Below are positions 45,233-58,795 of a DNA stretch of 64,000 nt, one piece after another (position 1 is the first letter of the stretch; every line of letters starts with the position of its first letter). The stretch spans positions 22,709,401 to 22,773,400 of the forward strand of contig JAQFVV010000001.1 of the NCBI GenBank assembly GCA_028023455.1. Direction: 5' to 3'. The DNA is from Epiperipatus broadwayi. Its lineage: Eukaryota > Onychophora > Udeonychophora > Euonychophora > Peripatidae. A program made the position numbers and the translations under genes. A model generated the notes under the pieces. It ran no database searches. It was not told the DNA's origin and worked only from the letters and a program-made list of their open reading frames with translations.

Positions 45233-47931
45233 TGCAATGTGATGCACTGTGACTTCTCCTTATACAGAGTCAGGAATCTCTCAGTAACTATTCCTAAAAA
45301 AACTTATTAACCACTTTAACTTCCCTTTTCATTCTCTGCCCTAAGTTTTCATATTCTTCTCTATCCTGCCCCATCCCATTTCCACAACATAATCTTTGTC
45401 AACTCCATGGCCTTTATATCTAAATCTCCCTTATCTTTCTCCAAACCCAGCAAAAAAACCAATAACCTATTTTCTGTATAATCACTCTGTTTATATTTAT
45501 TCTTCCACAACTTCATTATTTGTACTCTTTCTGCTTTCAAGCATTTATGTTCAATTAACAGATGCCTAATATTTTGTATGCTTTCCTTACACAACTTTCA
45601 GATTAAATCACCCATATTTTTCCATTTATATGCATATTTCTTTGTTGCTAAAGATACTGTTCGAGCCTTAAACAGTAAACTACTTTCCTTGCTATTATCA
45701 TAAATTAACTCACACCCAATATTTTGCTTACTTCCATATATATTTAAACTCTTTTTACTCTCAATACTAGTTCTCCATCTTTCCCAACTCCCTATTTTTT
45801 ATTAATGCATCTATTTTTCTATCCCATTCCTTAACACTATAACACTCAACAATTCTCCTAATACAATCATTCCATCTTTTGTATAAGTATACTGACAAAT
45901 TCTTTATCCAAAGCTGCATATCACATTACCTTTCCCACCCATCTTGTTGTCTGTCCTTTATTCATAACCCAATTAAATATTATTTTGGCTGTTCTTTTAT
46001 TATCCATAAACTGCAATCTACCGAACATTTTCATTTTGCTTTTTGCATCTCTCATATAAAAACTTGACTATCCAATTTCTCCTTGAATTGCCTCCTTTGC
46101 CATCCACACATCTGCATCTAATGCATGTCTTCCAATTTCTCTTTGTACTTTTTCTAAGTAATCTAATACTTCTTTACTAACGCATAACACATCATTACCA
46201 TACATTAACCCTGCTACTTACACTTCCTTCCATACAATTCTAGCTACATCATACTTATTATATGAGAACAGTGTTAATTTCTTCATCAATCCTTTTTTTT
46301 TCTTTGCTTCATTTATTAATTTTTTCTCCCATTCATCCAATCAATTTCTGATTACTTAAGATGATTCCCAAATAGTTATATCTATTCACCACACTTAATT
46401 TTATTTCCCCAATAAAAATTCTGTCTTCTCTTTCCCCAGTACTTTTGATTTTTCTTCACTCAATTTAATCCCCATCTCTTTACCCACCTTTGCACATGTG
46501 CTCAGCATAACTTCTATATCTTCCCTTCTTTCTGCACACATCATCTGCAAATAAAAGACTGAACAATGTATACCCTCCCTTGCCACCTATTAATGGTATC
46601 GCTGCCCATCTTCCTAGTCTTTCTATTTCTCTCAAATACAACAAAAACAAAATAGGTGACAGAACATCCTTGCCTTAGTCCCACCCCATTTTTAACTTTA
46701 ACTGATTGTATATTCCCAAATTGATATGTATAGTAATTATTTTCATATAATTTCTTAATAATATCCATTAAAGCTCCATCCATTCCCAAACTTACTAAAC
46801 TTACCCATAATCTATTTCTATTTACTCTAGCATACATCTTCTCTATATCTATAAAAACCATATATAACTATCTACCTGTATTCCTACTCATATCCATAAG
46901 TTGGGAACTACAAATAAACTATCTCCTATATGCATACCTGATAAAAACCTCCTTGCGTTTCTCTCACTATACTATTTTTTCCATCCATTTTGCAACACTT
47001 CCAGCCACTATATATGAGAAAACTTTATATAGCACTGATGTTATTGCTATTGATCTATAATTGTTTAACTTTCTATGATTCTTACCCTTGTCTTTAAATA
47101 GTAGCCTTACTCTTGTATTACTCCAACTACCTGGAAAATCTCTTCTGTGTCATCTTATTAAAACATGATAATAAATTTTAATTTTGCCCTATGCCCTAAA
47201 TTCTTTACCATCTCTGCTGCCCATCCATTCAAACCTCTTGCCTTTCCACTTTTCAACTTCTTACCTCATTCAGTTCACTTTCTGTAAACCTAATATTCCA
47301 TTACTATATGCTTTCATCATGTTTGCTATCATGATGTTCTTCACATCTAACATCTTTTCTATATTCATTACATTCTTATTTAAGATTATCTTTAATTCTT
47401 CTCTAGACCTACACTCTATTGCCTCAACATCTAGTAATACTATTTCTTTCTCCTCTATATTCCTTCTTTTAATGTATTTAAAATTTTTTTTACTTTCATC
47501 TCTTCCACTTTTAATAATATCTTCCAACAATTTACTATTCAATTTCATTCTTTCTCTATACTTATCTATTTTAGCCAACTTCTTTTTTTTAAGTATTTTC
47601 CTAATTTATCATTAACATCTTTTTCACTTTCTTTGTTCTTAATAGCACACTTATATTCTCTGCATGCTTTTTTCCTCTCTTTTACACTTTTACTAGCTCT
47701 CACTTTCCAATTACTTTTATTCTTCTGAATATTCTCACCTATTTGCCATTTTTTCTATTCACCACACCAGTTCTTATACTCATCCCCAACCACCTCTTCC
47801 ATGGTTTCTTCAAATTTATTTTATACTCGTCTAATTTATCATTCACTCTCCATCCACATCTTTCACTATCCTTTCTAATTTTATTACTCTTTTCCATCAC
47901 ATTACTAACCATTTCTATTATAAAGAAGTTG
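45233..47931 (-). mobile_element. LINE-Z copy F (5'-truncated)
   Basis: Covers the 3' UTR, zinc knuckle (45594 down), RT (46861-46401; DIEKMYARVNRNRLWVSL; the FADD region is damaged by a deletion), linker (47578-47270) and the end of the endonuclease. It is truncated at about 47931 inside the endonuclease equivalent of FIVIEMVSN, immediately at copy G's tail. Confidence 0.85.
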
Positions 47932-49037
47932 ATGTGATGTAATGCACTGTAATTTCTCTTTATACGAAGTCAGGAATCTCTCAGCAACTATGCCCAGAGA
48001 AACCTGTTAGCCACTTTACTTTCCCTTTCCATTCCCCACTCTAAGTTTTCCCATATCCTGCTCTCCCATTCCCACAATATAATCTTTGTCAACTCCATGG
48101 CTTTTATATTTAAATCCCCCTTATCTTTACCAAACCCAGCATGAAAATCAATAATCCACTTTCTGTTCATTTTCCTTATATTTATTCTTTTATAACTTTA
48201 TTATTTGTATTCTTTCTATTTTCAGGCATTTACATTCAATTAACAGATGCCTAATATTTTCTATGCCTTCCTTACAAAACTTGCAGACTAAATCACCCAC
48301 TTTTTCCATTTACATGTATAATCCCCTGTTGCTAAAGATCCTGTTCGAGCCTTAAACAGTAAACTAACTTTCCTTGCTGTTATCATAAATTAACTCACAC
48401 CCAATATTCCATTTACTTCTATATATATTTAAACTCTTTTTACTTTCCATACTAGTTTTCCATCTCGCCATACTTCCTATTTTTTATTAATACATCTATT
48501 TTTCTATCCCATTCCTTACCACTATAACACTCAACAATTCTCCTAACACAATCATCCCACCTTTTGTACAAGTATACTGACATAAATTCTTTATCTAAAT
48601 TTTCTGCATACTGCATTACTTTTCTCATCCATCTTGTTACCTGCCCTTTATTCATAATCCAATTAAATACTATTTTGGCTATTCTTTTATTATCCATAAA
48701 CTGCAATTTACCAAACATTTTGCTATTTGCATCCCTCATATAAAAACTTGACTATCCCATTTCTTCTTGAATTGCCTCCTTTGCTGTCCACACATTTGCA
48801 TCTAATGCATGTCTTCCTACTTCTCCTTGTACTTTTTCCAAATAATCTAATACTCCTTTACTAACAAATAATATATCATTATCATATGCTAACCCTTCTA
48901 CTGCCATTCCCTTCCATACAATTCTAGCTACATCATATTTATTATGTGAAAACACTGTTAATTTCTTTATCAATCCCTTTCTTTGCTTCATTTATCCAAT
49001 TTTTTCTCCCATTCATCCAAGCAGTTTCTTTGATTAG
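47932..49037 (-). mobile_element. LINE-Z copy G (5'-truncated)
   Basis: C-terminal portion only: KLTVFSHNKYDVARIVWKG (48991-48752), FGKLQFMDNKRIAKIVFNW (48739-48452), then a broken zinc-knuckle region and the 3' tail at 47932. Homology ends at 49037 and unrelated AT-rich DNA follows. Confidence 0.85.
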
Positions 49038-49834
49038 TGTTTAAAGACCATTTAGTGGCTTCACCAAGAATCAAAAAGTGTTCTTAAAGGCATATTAAAT
49101 AATTATCAAAAATAGGAAGATAGTTATGAATTATTAAAGATTAATAATTTCATATCAAGTAAAACAATTACTGAGGCCAATAATGTAAATTCTTTGAAAA
49201 AAATAATCATAATGTTATTAGTATTTATAAAATTAGTAATTAAAAAAAAATAAAAATTTAAATGACCTTTACTTAACTATGATTATCAGAAACCTTAATA
49301 TCATTTTGTTAAACCTAGTTTCTTATATATAAACTTATTACACAATAAAAGTGCTGCCATCTATTTGAGTAATGCTAATCTCCAAAAAATAGTGTTCATT
49401 TTTTTGCCAAACATTAATCCTTATTCACTTTTAACATCAGTTTAAAAAAATGCAACTTGTAATAAAAGTACTAGTTATAAAAATTTATTAAAATAACAAT
49501 TACTACATTGTGAATAATGATAATTTTCTTAATGTATTTATAGATTTGAAAATTTAATATTGCATGCAAATTTATTTGTCTTAATTTTCAAATATTAATT
49601 TTGAATTATTTTTTAAAGAAAATTTTTTTTTATTTTTTAAAAAAAATACATATACTGCATTTTTAAAAGATAATGTATAGCACTTAAACATATTTATTGA
49701 AGTAGTTTGCTTTGCAAATTATTTCAAATTTTTATATTCTATGCATATAGCAATCACAATTAACACATTATTATCATTATAATATAAGGGACACACATGT
49801 CATCATATACAAATATTATTAATTCACTTCAGGA
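49038..49834. other. AT-rich spacer
   Basis: Non-coding. Nothing recognised. Confidence 0.6.
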
Positions 49835-51125
49835 TGATGGTTTCTCTTCAATTTTAATTCAACATCTCAAATTTATAATTTTTTCCCTCCAGATCATCTC
49901 CAACAAACATTCTTAACCCAAGCATGTGTCTTACATGTTTTTTTTTTTCTTTTTTCAATGACTTGGGATCCAATTTAAAATGTCACTTATCTATCTATTT
50001 TCATCTCTTCTACAGACATGTCTAGCCTAAATCTAATTCAACTTCTTAATTTTTCAATGATATCAGTGACATCTGTTTTCTTAACCATGTGTTTCACTTT
50101 CAATACATCCTTGTTATTCTCAATATATGTTTCTCCATACCTTGTTATGCGATCTGGAATCTCTGTTGGCTTTTTTTTTTAATTATTATTAACTACTAAA
50201 TTACAAATCCCTAACTAAACCTTCCTTTTCAAGCATATAGTCATATTTCCTTTTAATATTAAGTTATTTCTAACCTTTAAAATGTAATTCTCTGATTAAT
50301 TTCATTCATTATATTTTCGTTTGTATCTATATTGTAGTTATTAATTTCTAATTCATTACTATTAATCTTTATTTTCTCCTTTTCTGAGAAGTTAGATTTT
50401 TTGGCATTTTTCATTAGTTTTATCTAATAGATCTTATAATATTTCCTGAAAATCTAAAGTATTATTTGCGAAAACATAACATCATCAACAAAATCTACAT
50501 AATTTAAGTAATCTTTATTTTATTCCCTTAGCTTCCCATTGAATCCAAAAAATACTTCCTATAAATTGCTATAAAAAGTTTTGAATATAAAATCATTGCT
50601 ATTTTCCCTTATCAGTGTTAATATTTTTAGTATCATCATGTTCTCTAGACTTTGATTATATCCTGAATTAATGTCCTGTATGTTTCAGAGCTTTAATCAA
50701 TGTCAAAATTCTTTTAGAATTAAAATCTTTTCATAATTTATATATCCAAAGGAACTCATAGTTATTGGGCTTTCTATAACTTTTCTTAATTATTTATGGT
50801 GATCTACTGTGTTATAAGCGGTTTTAAAACAAACTTATTCTTTTGATTATTTTAGGAACAAAAATATTGTAGAGAAGTTGCAAATATTTTAATAAAGATT
50901 TAATTTAGAAATGATAAAAAAATATATGTTTATAATGGCTAATATCTTTTTCAGATTTATCAAATATCAATATCATTTCTGTATTCTTCCAAACTTTTGG
51001 AATAACATTATTCTTTAGACCTATGGTATAAAGTTTTGCCAATGATTTTTTAAAAAATATCTATAATAACTACCTCACTAGCTCTTCCACTCTTTATAAG
51101 ATTTTAGATTAATTGCAGAATATAT
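49835..51125 (-). mobile_element. Decayed RTE-type LINE fragment
   Basis: The 3' end matches the 3' end of the intact-looking RTE at 58.8 kb (AGGATGATGGTTTCTC against AGGATGAAGGTCTCTCC), and the resemblance continues to the right through the C-terminal and palm regions. Every reading frame is broken within a few dozen codons. It is the third RTE relic in the window and is older than the copy at 58.8 kb. Confidence 0.75.
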
Positions 51126-53630
51126 ATATATATATTGAACCGGATGCTGGATCCAATTCAATAGTTTCATTACTAAAAATTAAAATCTTTTATTTTAATT
51201 AAATTTATAATGTTAAACAAAATTAAAATTGTTTATAAGAGTACGTGTATTAACACATATACTCATTTATGTTTAAAATATATCATTTTATTTTTTTAAA
51301 AATTGATTTCTAAAAAAGTTTTCTTTTACTGCTTGTTTGTACTTTTTTTTTTTTTTTTATCAAATTAACTAAAAGCAAGCAAACTTTTTAATTGCCTTCC
51401 TGTTTCTTTTAGTTTAATTAATATCTATTTTTAGTTTGATTTTAAAAGCGGAAATATAATTTTGTGTTGTCATTTTTTATTAGAAGTTAATCCCTGGTTA
51501 GAATTCTTAATTAAGTTTGAGCGGGAGATTGAGATTTGCCCTGACCTAAGGTGTAGAATTGAACAACAAGGAAGTTTATGCGGAAATAACCCCAAAAATT
51601 TCGGACAGTTTAGTTTTATTTTGGCTTGACAAAGCTAACTCTGCTTACCCGTATTTGATTCAGTCCTTGTGATTCGTATTGTTGGCAGTCAGGACATTTA
51701 ATTTCTTTTTAAAATTTGCTTAGATAAGATATCAGAATTCACTGCTATAAGAATGCTAACCTACAATATGCCTTGCTAACTTAATTAAAGGACAGCCCTC
51801 TGATTCCCAGCTGTTCTTATGTCATGCTATGAAAGTCTAAAGTCAACACGATCCCGAAATATGCCTTTACACTTGCCGCTATGAACAGAAGACACCTGAA
51901 AGATGAGCTCACAAAAAATATAAATGTGCGCACTTTTGAAAAACTATGTGAACTCTGCTTTACGATCAGGTAAAACATTTCGTATTCTTTCCAGGGTAAA
52001 TAAATTTCTTTTAATTAAATCTCCGCTCAATCTAAAACAAGTGTGACGTATAAAGTTATATTAATTATTTAATCTAATATTTATTATCTGTATTTGTTTT
52101 TCATTGTATTTTATAGTATGTCTTAAAATCTTAGTTTTAAGATTCCTAGCTTGTTTTCCATTTCGCTTATTGGAGAGTGTATTGTGAGATTATGTTTTTA
52201 TATGCTTCATATGTCTTCCTTTATTTTACTAACTATTGCTAAATGCTTTAGCAGTTTTTCATAATTTTAATTTGCTCACCTATCTGTATTTTATTGTCCA
52301 ATAATTAATCAAAATTATTGTGTTTGAGCTTTCGAGAACCACAAATCTTTTGGCTGGTGGTTTATCAAGTATATTGTTCTGTTTTTTTTTCTTGGTAGAG
52401 ATTTTATTTTCTATAGTTCAGATTACGTAGTCCGTAATCTTCCCTTTCTTGTGTGAGACTAACCTTGATTGGTTTAAACGTACCTGACTTAGTTCCGATG
52501 TTTCTTTTCCGGGCTAAGAAAAGCTCATCTGTGCTGTTCCATTGATTCTTCACACGCATCCATCTTTCTAAGTCTCTATAAAAGGAATGGAATTGGTTTA
52601 CGTGAACCGCTAGCAGGAAGATACTCTTACTTCCCATTTAAATTCTAGGTGATGGAATGTTTCTTTCTGCTAAGGCATTTAATGTTTTCAGATTTTTAAC
52701 TCAGATACACTCTCTAATAATTTAACTTATAAAAAAATCAGGTCAAATTTTAGTCTTTTGTTTGCTAGATTTATTTGATCTTTTGCTTTAAATTTATTTG
52801 TCAGAGCGTGTATTGGAAATTTTGTTTGTAAATTTATTTGTAATTCTAATTATTACACTTTCTTGAGATGCTTGGGCAGATGTAACTGGTTTTCAAATTA
52901 CTTACCTGTCTCTTATTGAGACCTTTAATTATTATACTCAGCTTAGTTTTGGCCAATCATTTGGTTGGTGATTCACCTGTATTATGTGCCTGTTTTCCTT
53001 GGATCAGAGATTTAATATTTTATTAATTTTAAATCATTTATGCCGGAGTATTTTCTAATTTTACTATTTCATTAAACTGAAGATTTCAGTTTTCTCCCGT
53101 TTTATAATTTATACTCTGATGTATTCATCAACCTTGGCAATCTTAAACATGATTTGTCCATGCAGCAGTCCTACGGCAATATGACGTCATTAGTCAATAA
53201 GCTAGTGAACGGTCGTCCGTGCTGGTTTCGTTGATTCATGCAAGAAACTTTCCTTACTTTTCATTTTAGAACTTTTGAATAAGAAAACCCGTGTTGCAGG
53301 TGAATTGTTAGCTGAAAGAAATTTATTCCCTCCTTTTCTAAGTCACTATTACAAAATTAGTCTGTTTGCCGGAACATTGACATTTTATTCTTTCCAATAC
53401 ACGCCTGATAAAACCATATTTATTGTGTGCAAATCTTTACTTTATAAGTTTATATTTCTCTAAACAAAACTTTAAAATTGTTTAAACTTAATTTGACTGA
53501 CATTTGTTTTAGTGCTTTTATTTCTCAATTGTCTGAACAATATTCACGAGCTCTTGCTATCTCCCTAAGTCTAGTTGGTGCAGACCATCATCACCATTCA
53601 CTTTTGATCACGGAAAACAAATTTTCCATG
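51126..53630. other. Less AT-rich unexplained block with an internal duplication
   Basis: From about 51480 the sequence is less AT-rich and more complex than its surroundings, yet no protein, TIR or LTR could be recognised. Two segments (about 52150-52560 and 52800-53240) are diverged direct copies. Examples are CTTTTGGCTGGTGGTTTATC against CATTTGGTTGGTGATTCACC, and GTGCTGTTCCATTGATTC against GTGCTGGTTTCGTTGATTC. It ends where LINE-Z copy H's tail begins. The ORFs at 52404-52637 and 53275-53463 show no domain. Confidence 0.4.
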
Positions 53631-56600
53631 TGATGTGATGCACTGTGACTTCTCCTTAAACGGAGTCAGGAATCTCTCAGCAGCTATGCCCAGAGAAACT
53701 TGTTAGCCACTTTACCTTCCCTTTACATTGTCCACCCTAAGTTTTCCCATAATCTGCTCCATCCCATTTCCACAACATAATCTTTGTCAACTCAATGACC
53801 TTCATATCTAAATCCCCCTTATCTTGTCCCAAACCTAGCATAAAAACCAAGAACTCTCTTTCTGTATAATCACTTTGTTCATATTTAATCTTCCATAACT
53901 TCATTATTTGTACCCTTTCTGCTTCCAAGCATTTACATTGAAGTAACAGATGCCTAATATTTTCTATACCTTCCTTACACAACTTGCAGACTAAATCACC
54001 CATATTTTTCCATTTATGTGTATATTGCCTTGTTGCTAAAGATCCCATTCGAGCCTTAAACAATAAATTAATTTCCTTACTATTATCATAAATTAACTCA
54101 CACCCAATGTTCCATTTACTTCTATATATATTTAAACTCGTTTTACTCTCCATACTAGTTCTCCATCTCTCCAACTCCCTATTCTTTATTAATGCATCTA
54201 TTCTTCTATCCTACTACTTACCACTATAACACTCAACAATCCTCCTAACACAATCATCCCACCTTTTGTACAAATATACTGACATAAATTCTTAATCCAA
54301 ATCTTCTGCATACCGCATTACCTTTCTCACCCATCTTGTTGCCTGCCCTTTACTTGTAACCCAATTAAATACTATTTTGGCTATTCTTTTATTATCAATA
54401 AACTGCAATCTACCAAACATTTTCAATTTGCTTTTTGCATCCCTCATATAAAAACTTGACCAACTCATTTCTCCTTGGATTGCCTCCTTTGCTGTCCACA
54501 CCACTGCATCTAATGCATGTCTTCCTACTTCCCTTTGTACTTGTTAATTTCTTTATCAATCCCTTTCTTTTCTTTGCTTCATTTATCAATTTTTTCTCCC
54601 TTTCATTCAAGCAATTTTTCTTATTACTCAAGATGATTCACAAATAACTATATCTATTCACCACCCTTAACTTTATATCCCCCAATAAAAAATCTTTGTC
54701 TTCTCTTTTCCCAGTATTCACCATCATTATATTTGATTTTTCTTCACTAAATTTAATCCCCATATCTTTATCCACTCTTGTGCATGTCCTCAGCATAACT
54801 TCCATATCTTCTCTTCTTTCTGCACACAAAAAGACATCATCTGCAAAAAAAAAAGACCCGACAATGTATATACTCTCTTGCCACCTATTAATGGTATCTC
54901 TATCCCTCTTCCTAGTCTTTCTATTACTCTCTTCATTTCACTCAAATACAACACAAAATAAAATAGGAGACATAGGGCATCCTTGCCACAGTCCCACCCC
55001 ATTTTTAACTTTAACTGATTCTATATCCCCTAATTGATATGTATAGTAATTATTTTCATATAATTTCTTAATAACACCCACTAAAGCTTCATCCATTCCC
55101 AGATTTGCTAAACTTATCCATAATCTATTTCTATTCACTCTATCATATGCCTTCTCTATATCTGTAAAACTCATATATAACTGTTTTCCATAAGTTGTGT
55201 AACTACAAATAAACTATCTCTATATACGCCTATCTGACCTAAAACCTCCTTGCATTTCCCCACTACATTATTTTCTTCCATCCACTTGGCAGCTCTTCCA
55301 GCCACCATATATGAAAAAAACTTTATATAAAACTGATGTTACCTCTATTGGTCTATAATTATTTAACTTTCTATGATCCTTACATTTTCCTTTAAATAAT
55401 AATCTTACTCTCGTATTACTCCAACTACCTGAAAAAACTCTCTTCTGTGCCATCTTATTAAAACATGATAGTAACTTTACTTTTGCCCTATGCCCTAAAT
55501 TCATTACCATCTCTGCTGCCCATCCATCTAACCCTCTTGCCTTACCACTTCTCAATTTCTTTCCTGCCTCATTCAGTTCATTTTCTGTAAACCTAATATT
55601 CCCATTACTATATGCTTTCATATTTTCTATCCCTCTGTCCTGCATTTCTAACATCTTTTCTATATCCATTACATAACTATTCAATATTCTCTCTAATTCT
55701 TCTCTAGAGCTACACTCTAATCCCTCCTCATCCAGTAACACACACTCTCTCTCCCCTAAATTTCTCCTTTTAATGTAATTCCAAAATTTTTTACTCTCAT
55801 CTCTTCCACTTTTATTATCATCCAATAATTTACTATTTAGTTTCATTCTCTCTCTATAATTATCTATTTTAGCTAACTTCTTCTTTTCTAAGTACTTTTC
55901 TCATTTAGCATTAATATCTTTTCCACTTTCTTTGTTCTTAATATCACACTTATATTCTTTGCTTGCTTTTTTCCTGTCTTTTACACTTTTACTAACTCTC
56001 ATTTTTCTATTACTTTTATTCTTCTGAATATTCTCACCTAAAACCCTATTTGTCACTTTTTCTATTTCATCACATCAGTCCCCATACTCATTTCCAACCA
56101 ACTCTTCCATGGTTTCTTCAACTTGTATTTTATACTCTTCTAACTTATTCTTATTATTTACTCTCCATCCACATCTTTCACTATTGTTTCTATTTTTATT
56201 TCTATTTTCCATCACATTACTAACCATTTCAATTACAAAGAAATTATGATCACTATTACATACTCTCTCTCTTCATTATCAAACACCTTAATTTTCCATA
56301 CTTTATTCATTCCCTCCTTCTCTACCAATACATAATCTATTGTGTGGGATATATTATTTCTAGACTATGTGTATTGTCCCTCATAAATATTTGATAAGTT
56401 TCCAATACTCAAATTTACTCTCTGACAAAATTTCTTCAAAAGCTATCCATTCTTATTATCTACATCATCAATTTCTTCAATATACCCATCCATATCTCCT
56501 ATAACCATTATTCTATTCCCCTTTTCTTTAAAACTCTGTATATCCTTAACTAGGCACTCATATATGCTATTGTTCCACTCCATTATAGTTTGATTATCTC

Positions 56601-57099
56601 CAGTAGCTATATAAACTATAGCCACCATCCATTTCTTGTCTTCCCAACCTGATTTCAAACCAGAAATTCTTGGCATTTAACAGTATTTAAATATTTTTTT
56701 GATATAACATCTATATCACCACCCTTTTTTTCTTTTTCTTTTCTATTTATACCCTGCCATACCAAATCTTCCAAAACAGGTTCTTCTTCTTCTCATAGAT
56801 GTGTTTGCACTATTGCTAATATCTCAAGCTCTTCATTTTCAATTGTTTTGTTTCATTCCTGCCACTTTTCTGGTCTCCTACCACCTTGCATATTCAAATA
56901 CCCAATTTTAACAATTTTTTCTTTCCTAATTACTCTTTTATAAATTTTTTTGATTTTTTTTCTCCATTATGTTTATAAATAACTTGCTTACCATTAATTT
57001 TACAGATCCATTCCCTCTCCACATCTACATTTATATCTAAATCAACTGCCCTTTGTTTATTTCTTACATCCCATCCATTCTTCTTCTTTTCAATAACAT
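53631..57099 (-). mobile_element. LINE-Z copy H (longest copy)
   Basis: About 3.47 kb. Order on the - strand: upstream region (57099-56930), endonuclease start (IGYLNMQGGRRPEKWQE, then ILAIVQTHL, around 56915-56800), endonuclease middle (56676-56443; GNRIMVIGDMDGYIEE), linker (55846 down), RT (LLFKGKCKDHRKLNNYRP; DIEKAYDRVNRNRLWISL), C-terminal zinc knuckle (54174-53737; CKLCKEGIENIRHLL) and 3' UTR. Frameshifts include one in the A-run at the FADD box (~54845), and stops occur in the endonuclease start. It defines the family best but is not functional. Confidence 0.9.
53737..54174 (-). pseudogene. LINE-Z copy H C-terminal zinc-knuckle domain
   Basis: A 145-residue frame to the family's natural stop. 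ERWRTSMESKTSLNIYR, then LLFKARMGSLATRQYTHKW, then the CCHC-type knuckle CKLCKEGIENIRHLLLQCKC. The order resembles the C-terminus of LINE proteins annotated in ticks and other arachnids. The knuckle is thought to bind nucleic acid. Confidence 0.75.
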
Positions 57100-58560
57100 G
57101 TGATGTGATGTATTGTGGCTTCTCCTTAAACGAAGTCAAGAATATCTCAGCAATTATGCCCAGATAAACCTGTTAGTCACTTTATTTTCCATTCCCCACT
57201 CTAAATTTTCCCATATTCTGCTCCATCCCATTTCCACAACATAATCTTTGTCAACTCTATAACCTTTATATCTAAATCCCCTTTATCTTTTCCCAAACCC
57301 AGCATAAAAACCAATAATTCACTTTCTGCATAATCACTTTTTTCATATTCATTCTTCCATAACTTCATTATATGTACCCTTTCTGTTTTCAAGCATTTAC
57401 ATTCAATTAACAAATGCCTAATATTTTCCATTCCTTCTTTACATAATTTACAAAATAAATCACCCATTTTTTTCCATTTACATGTATATTCTCTTGTAGC
57501 TAAAGATCTCATTCGAGCCTTAAATAATAAACTACTTTCCTTACTATTATCATATATTAACTCACACCTAATATTCTGTTTATTTCTATATATATTTAAA
57601 CTCTTTTTACTCTCCATACTATTTCTCCATCTCTCTAACTCCCTATTCTTTATTAATAAATCTATTCTTTTATCCCATTCCTTACTACCACAACACTCAA
57701 CAATTCTCTTAATACAATCATCCCATCTTTTGTACAAATATACTGATATAAATTCTTTATCCAAATCTTTTGCATACCGCATTACCTTTCTCACCCATCT
57801 TGTTACCTGCCCTTTACTCATAACCCAATTAAATACTATTTTAGCTATTCTTTTATTATCCATAAACTGCAATCTACCACACATTTTCATTTTACTTTTT
57901 GTATCTCTCATATGAAAACTTGACCATCCTATTTCTCCTTGAATTGCCTCTCTTGCTGTCCATACATCTGCATCCGATGCATGTCTTCCTACTTCCCTTT
58001 GAACTTTCTCTAAGTAATTTAATACCTCTTTACTAACATATAATGCATCATTACCATATGTTAATCCTGCTACTGCAACTCCTTTCCATATAATTCTAAC
58101 TACATCATATTTATTATATAAAAACACTATTAATTTCTTTATCAATCCCTTTCTTTTCTTTGCTTCATTTATCAATTTTTTCTCCCATCCATCCAAATAA
58201 TTTTTCTGATTACTTAAAATAATTCCCAAATAACTATATCTATTAACCACACTTCACTTAATATCTCCCAATAAAAATTCTACATCTTCTCTTTCCCCAG
58301 TATTAACCATCATTATATTTGATTTTTCTTCACTAAATTTAATCCCCATCTCTTTACCAACCCTTGCACATGTCCTCAACATAACTTCCATATCTTCTCT
58401 TCTTTCTGCACACAAAAATATATCATCTGCAAAAAAAAAGACCTGACAAAATATATACTCCCTTACTACCTATTAACGGTATCTCTATCCCTCTTCCTAA
58501 TCTTTCTATTGCTTTTTCCATTTCACTCAAATACAACACAAACAAAATAGGTGACATAGT
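57100..58560 (-). mobile_element. LINE-Z copy I (5'-truncated)
   Basis: 3' tail at 57100. It extends through the C-terminal domain and the thumb into the RT palm, and is truncated at about 58560 within SPILFVLYLSEME. A poly-A/FADD frameshift lies near 58435. Its tail is followed directly by the 5' end of copy H. Confidence 0.9.
57201..58250 (-). pseudogene. LINE-Z copy I RT thumb and C-terminal domain (longest intact frame)
   Basis: A 349-residue uninterrupted frame from the palm/thumb (RYSYLGIILSNQ) through WKGVAVAGLTYGNDAL and RIAKIVFNWVMSKGQVTRWV to the zinc knuckle (CKLCKEGMENIRHLLIECKC) and the natural stop. The intact frame suggests this is one of the younger copies. It lacks the catalytic FADD box and the endonuclease, so it cannot be active alone. 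Confidence 0.8.
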
Positions 58561-58564
58561 GATC

Positions 58565-58775
58565 TGGTGGCACCTTCTGTGATCAAAAGGGGATCGAGTG
58601 TCTGGTAAAAAATATATATTATTACTATAGTTTTTTGTGAATTCTTCCACATACTTCATGATGATGACTTTCTTTTAATAATAGTCCATATTTTCTTTTT
58701 ATTGCTGAAACAATTTTCCTTCCAATACCAAGATGTAGTTTTATATTTTTGTACAACTTTCTTTACCCCTTAACA
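58565..58775 (-). mobile_element. RTE-type LINE fragment
   Basis: On the - strand it matches the linker between endonuclease and RT of the neighbouring element (TTCCAATACCAAGATGT against TACCAATACCAAAATGT), with frameshifts. It is squeezed between LINE-Z copy I and the 3' tail of the larger RTE. Confidence 0.6.
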
Positions 58776-58795
58776 GTTCATCATCATCATCATCA

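Noticed and set aside
37097-49037. CRISPR-like regular repeats
   Set aside because: The recurring GTGATGTGATGCACTGTG segments are LINE 3' tails spaced irregularly by 0.6-3.2 kb, in a eukaryotic genome.
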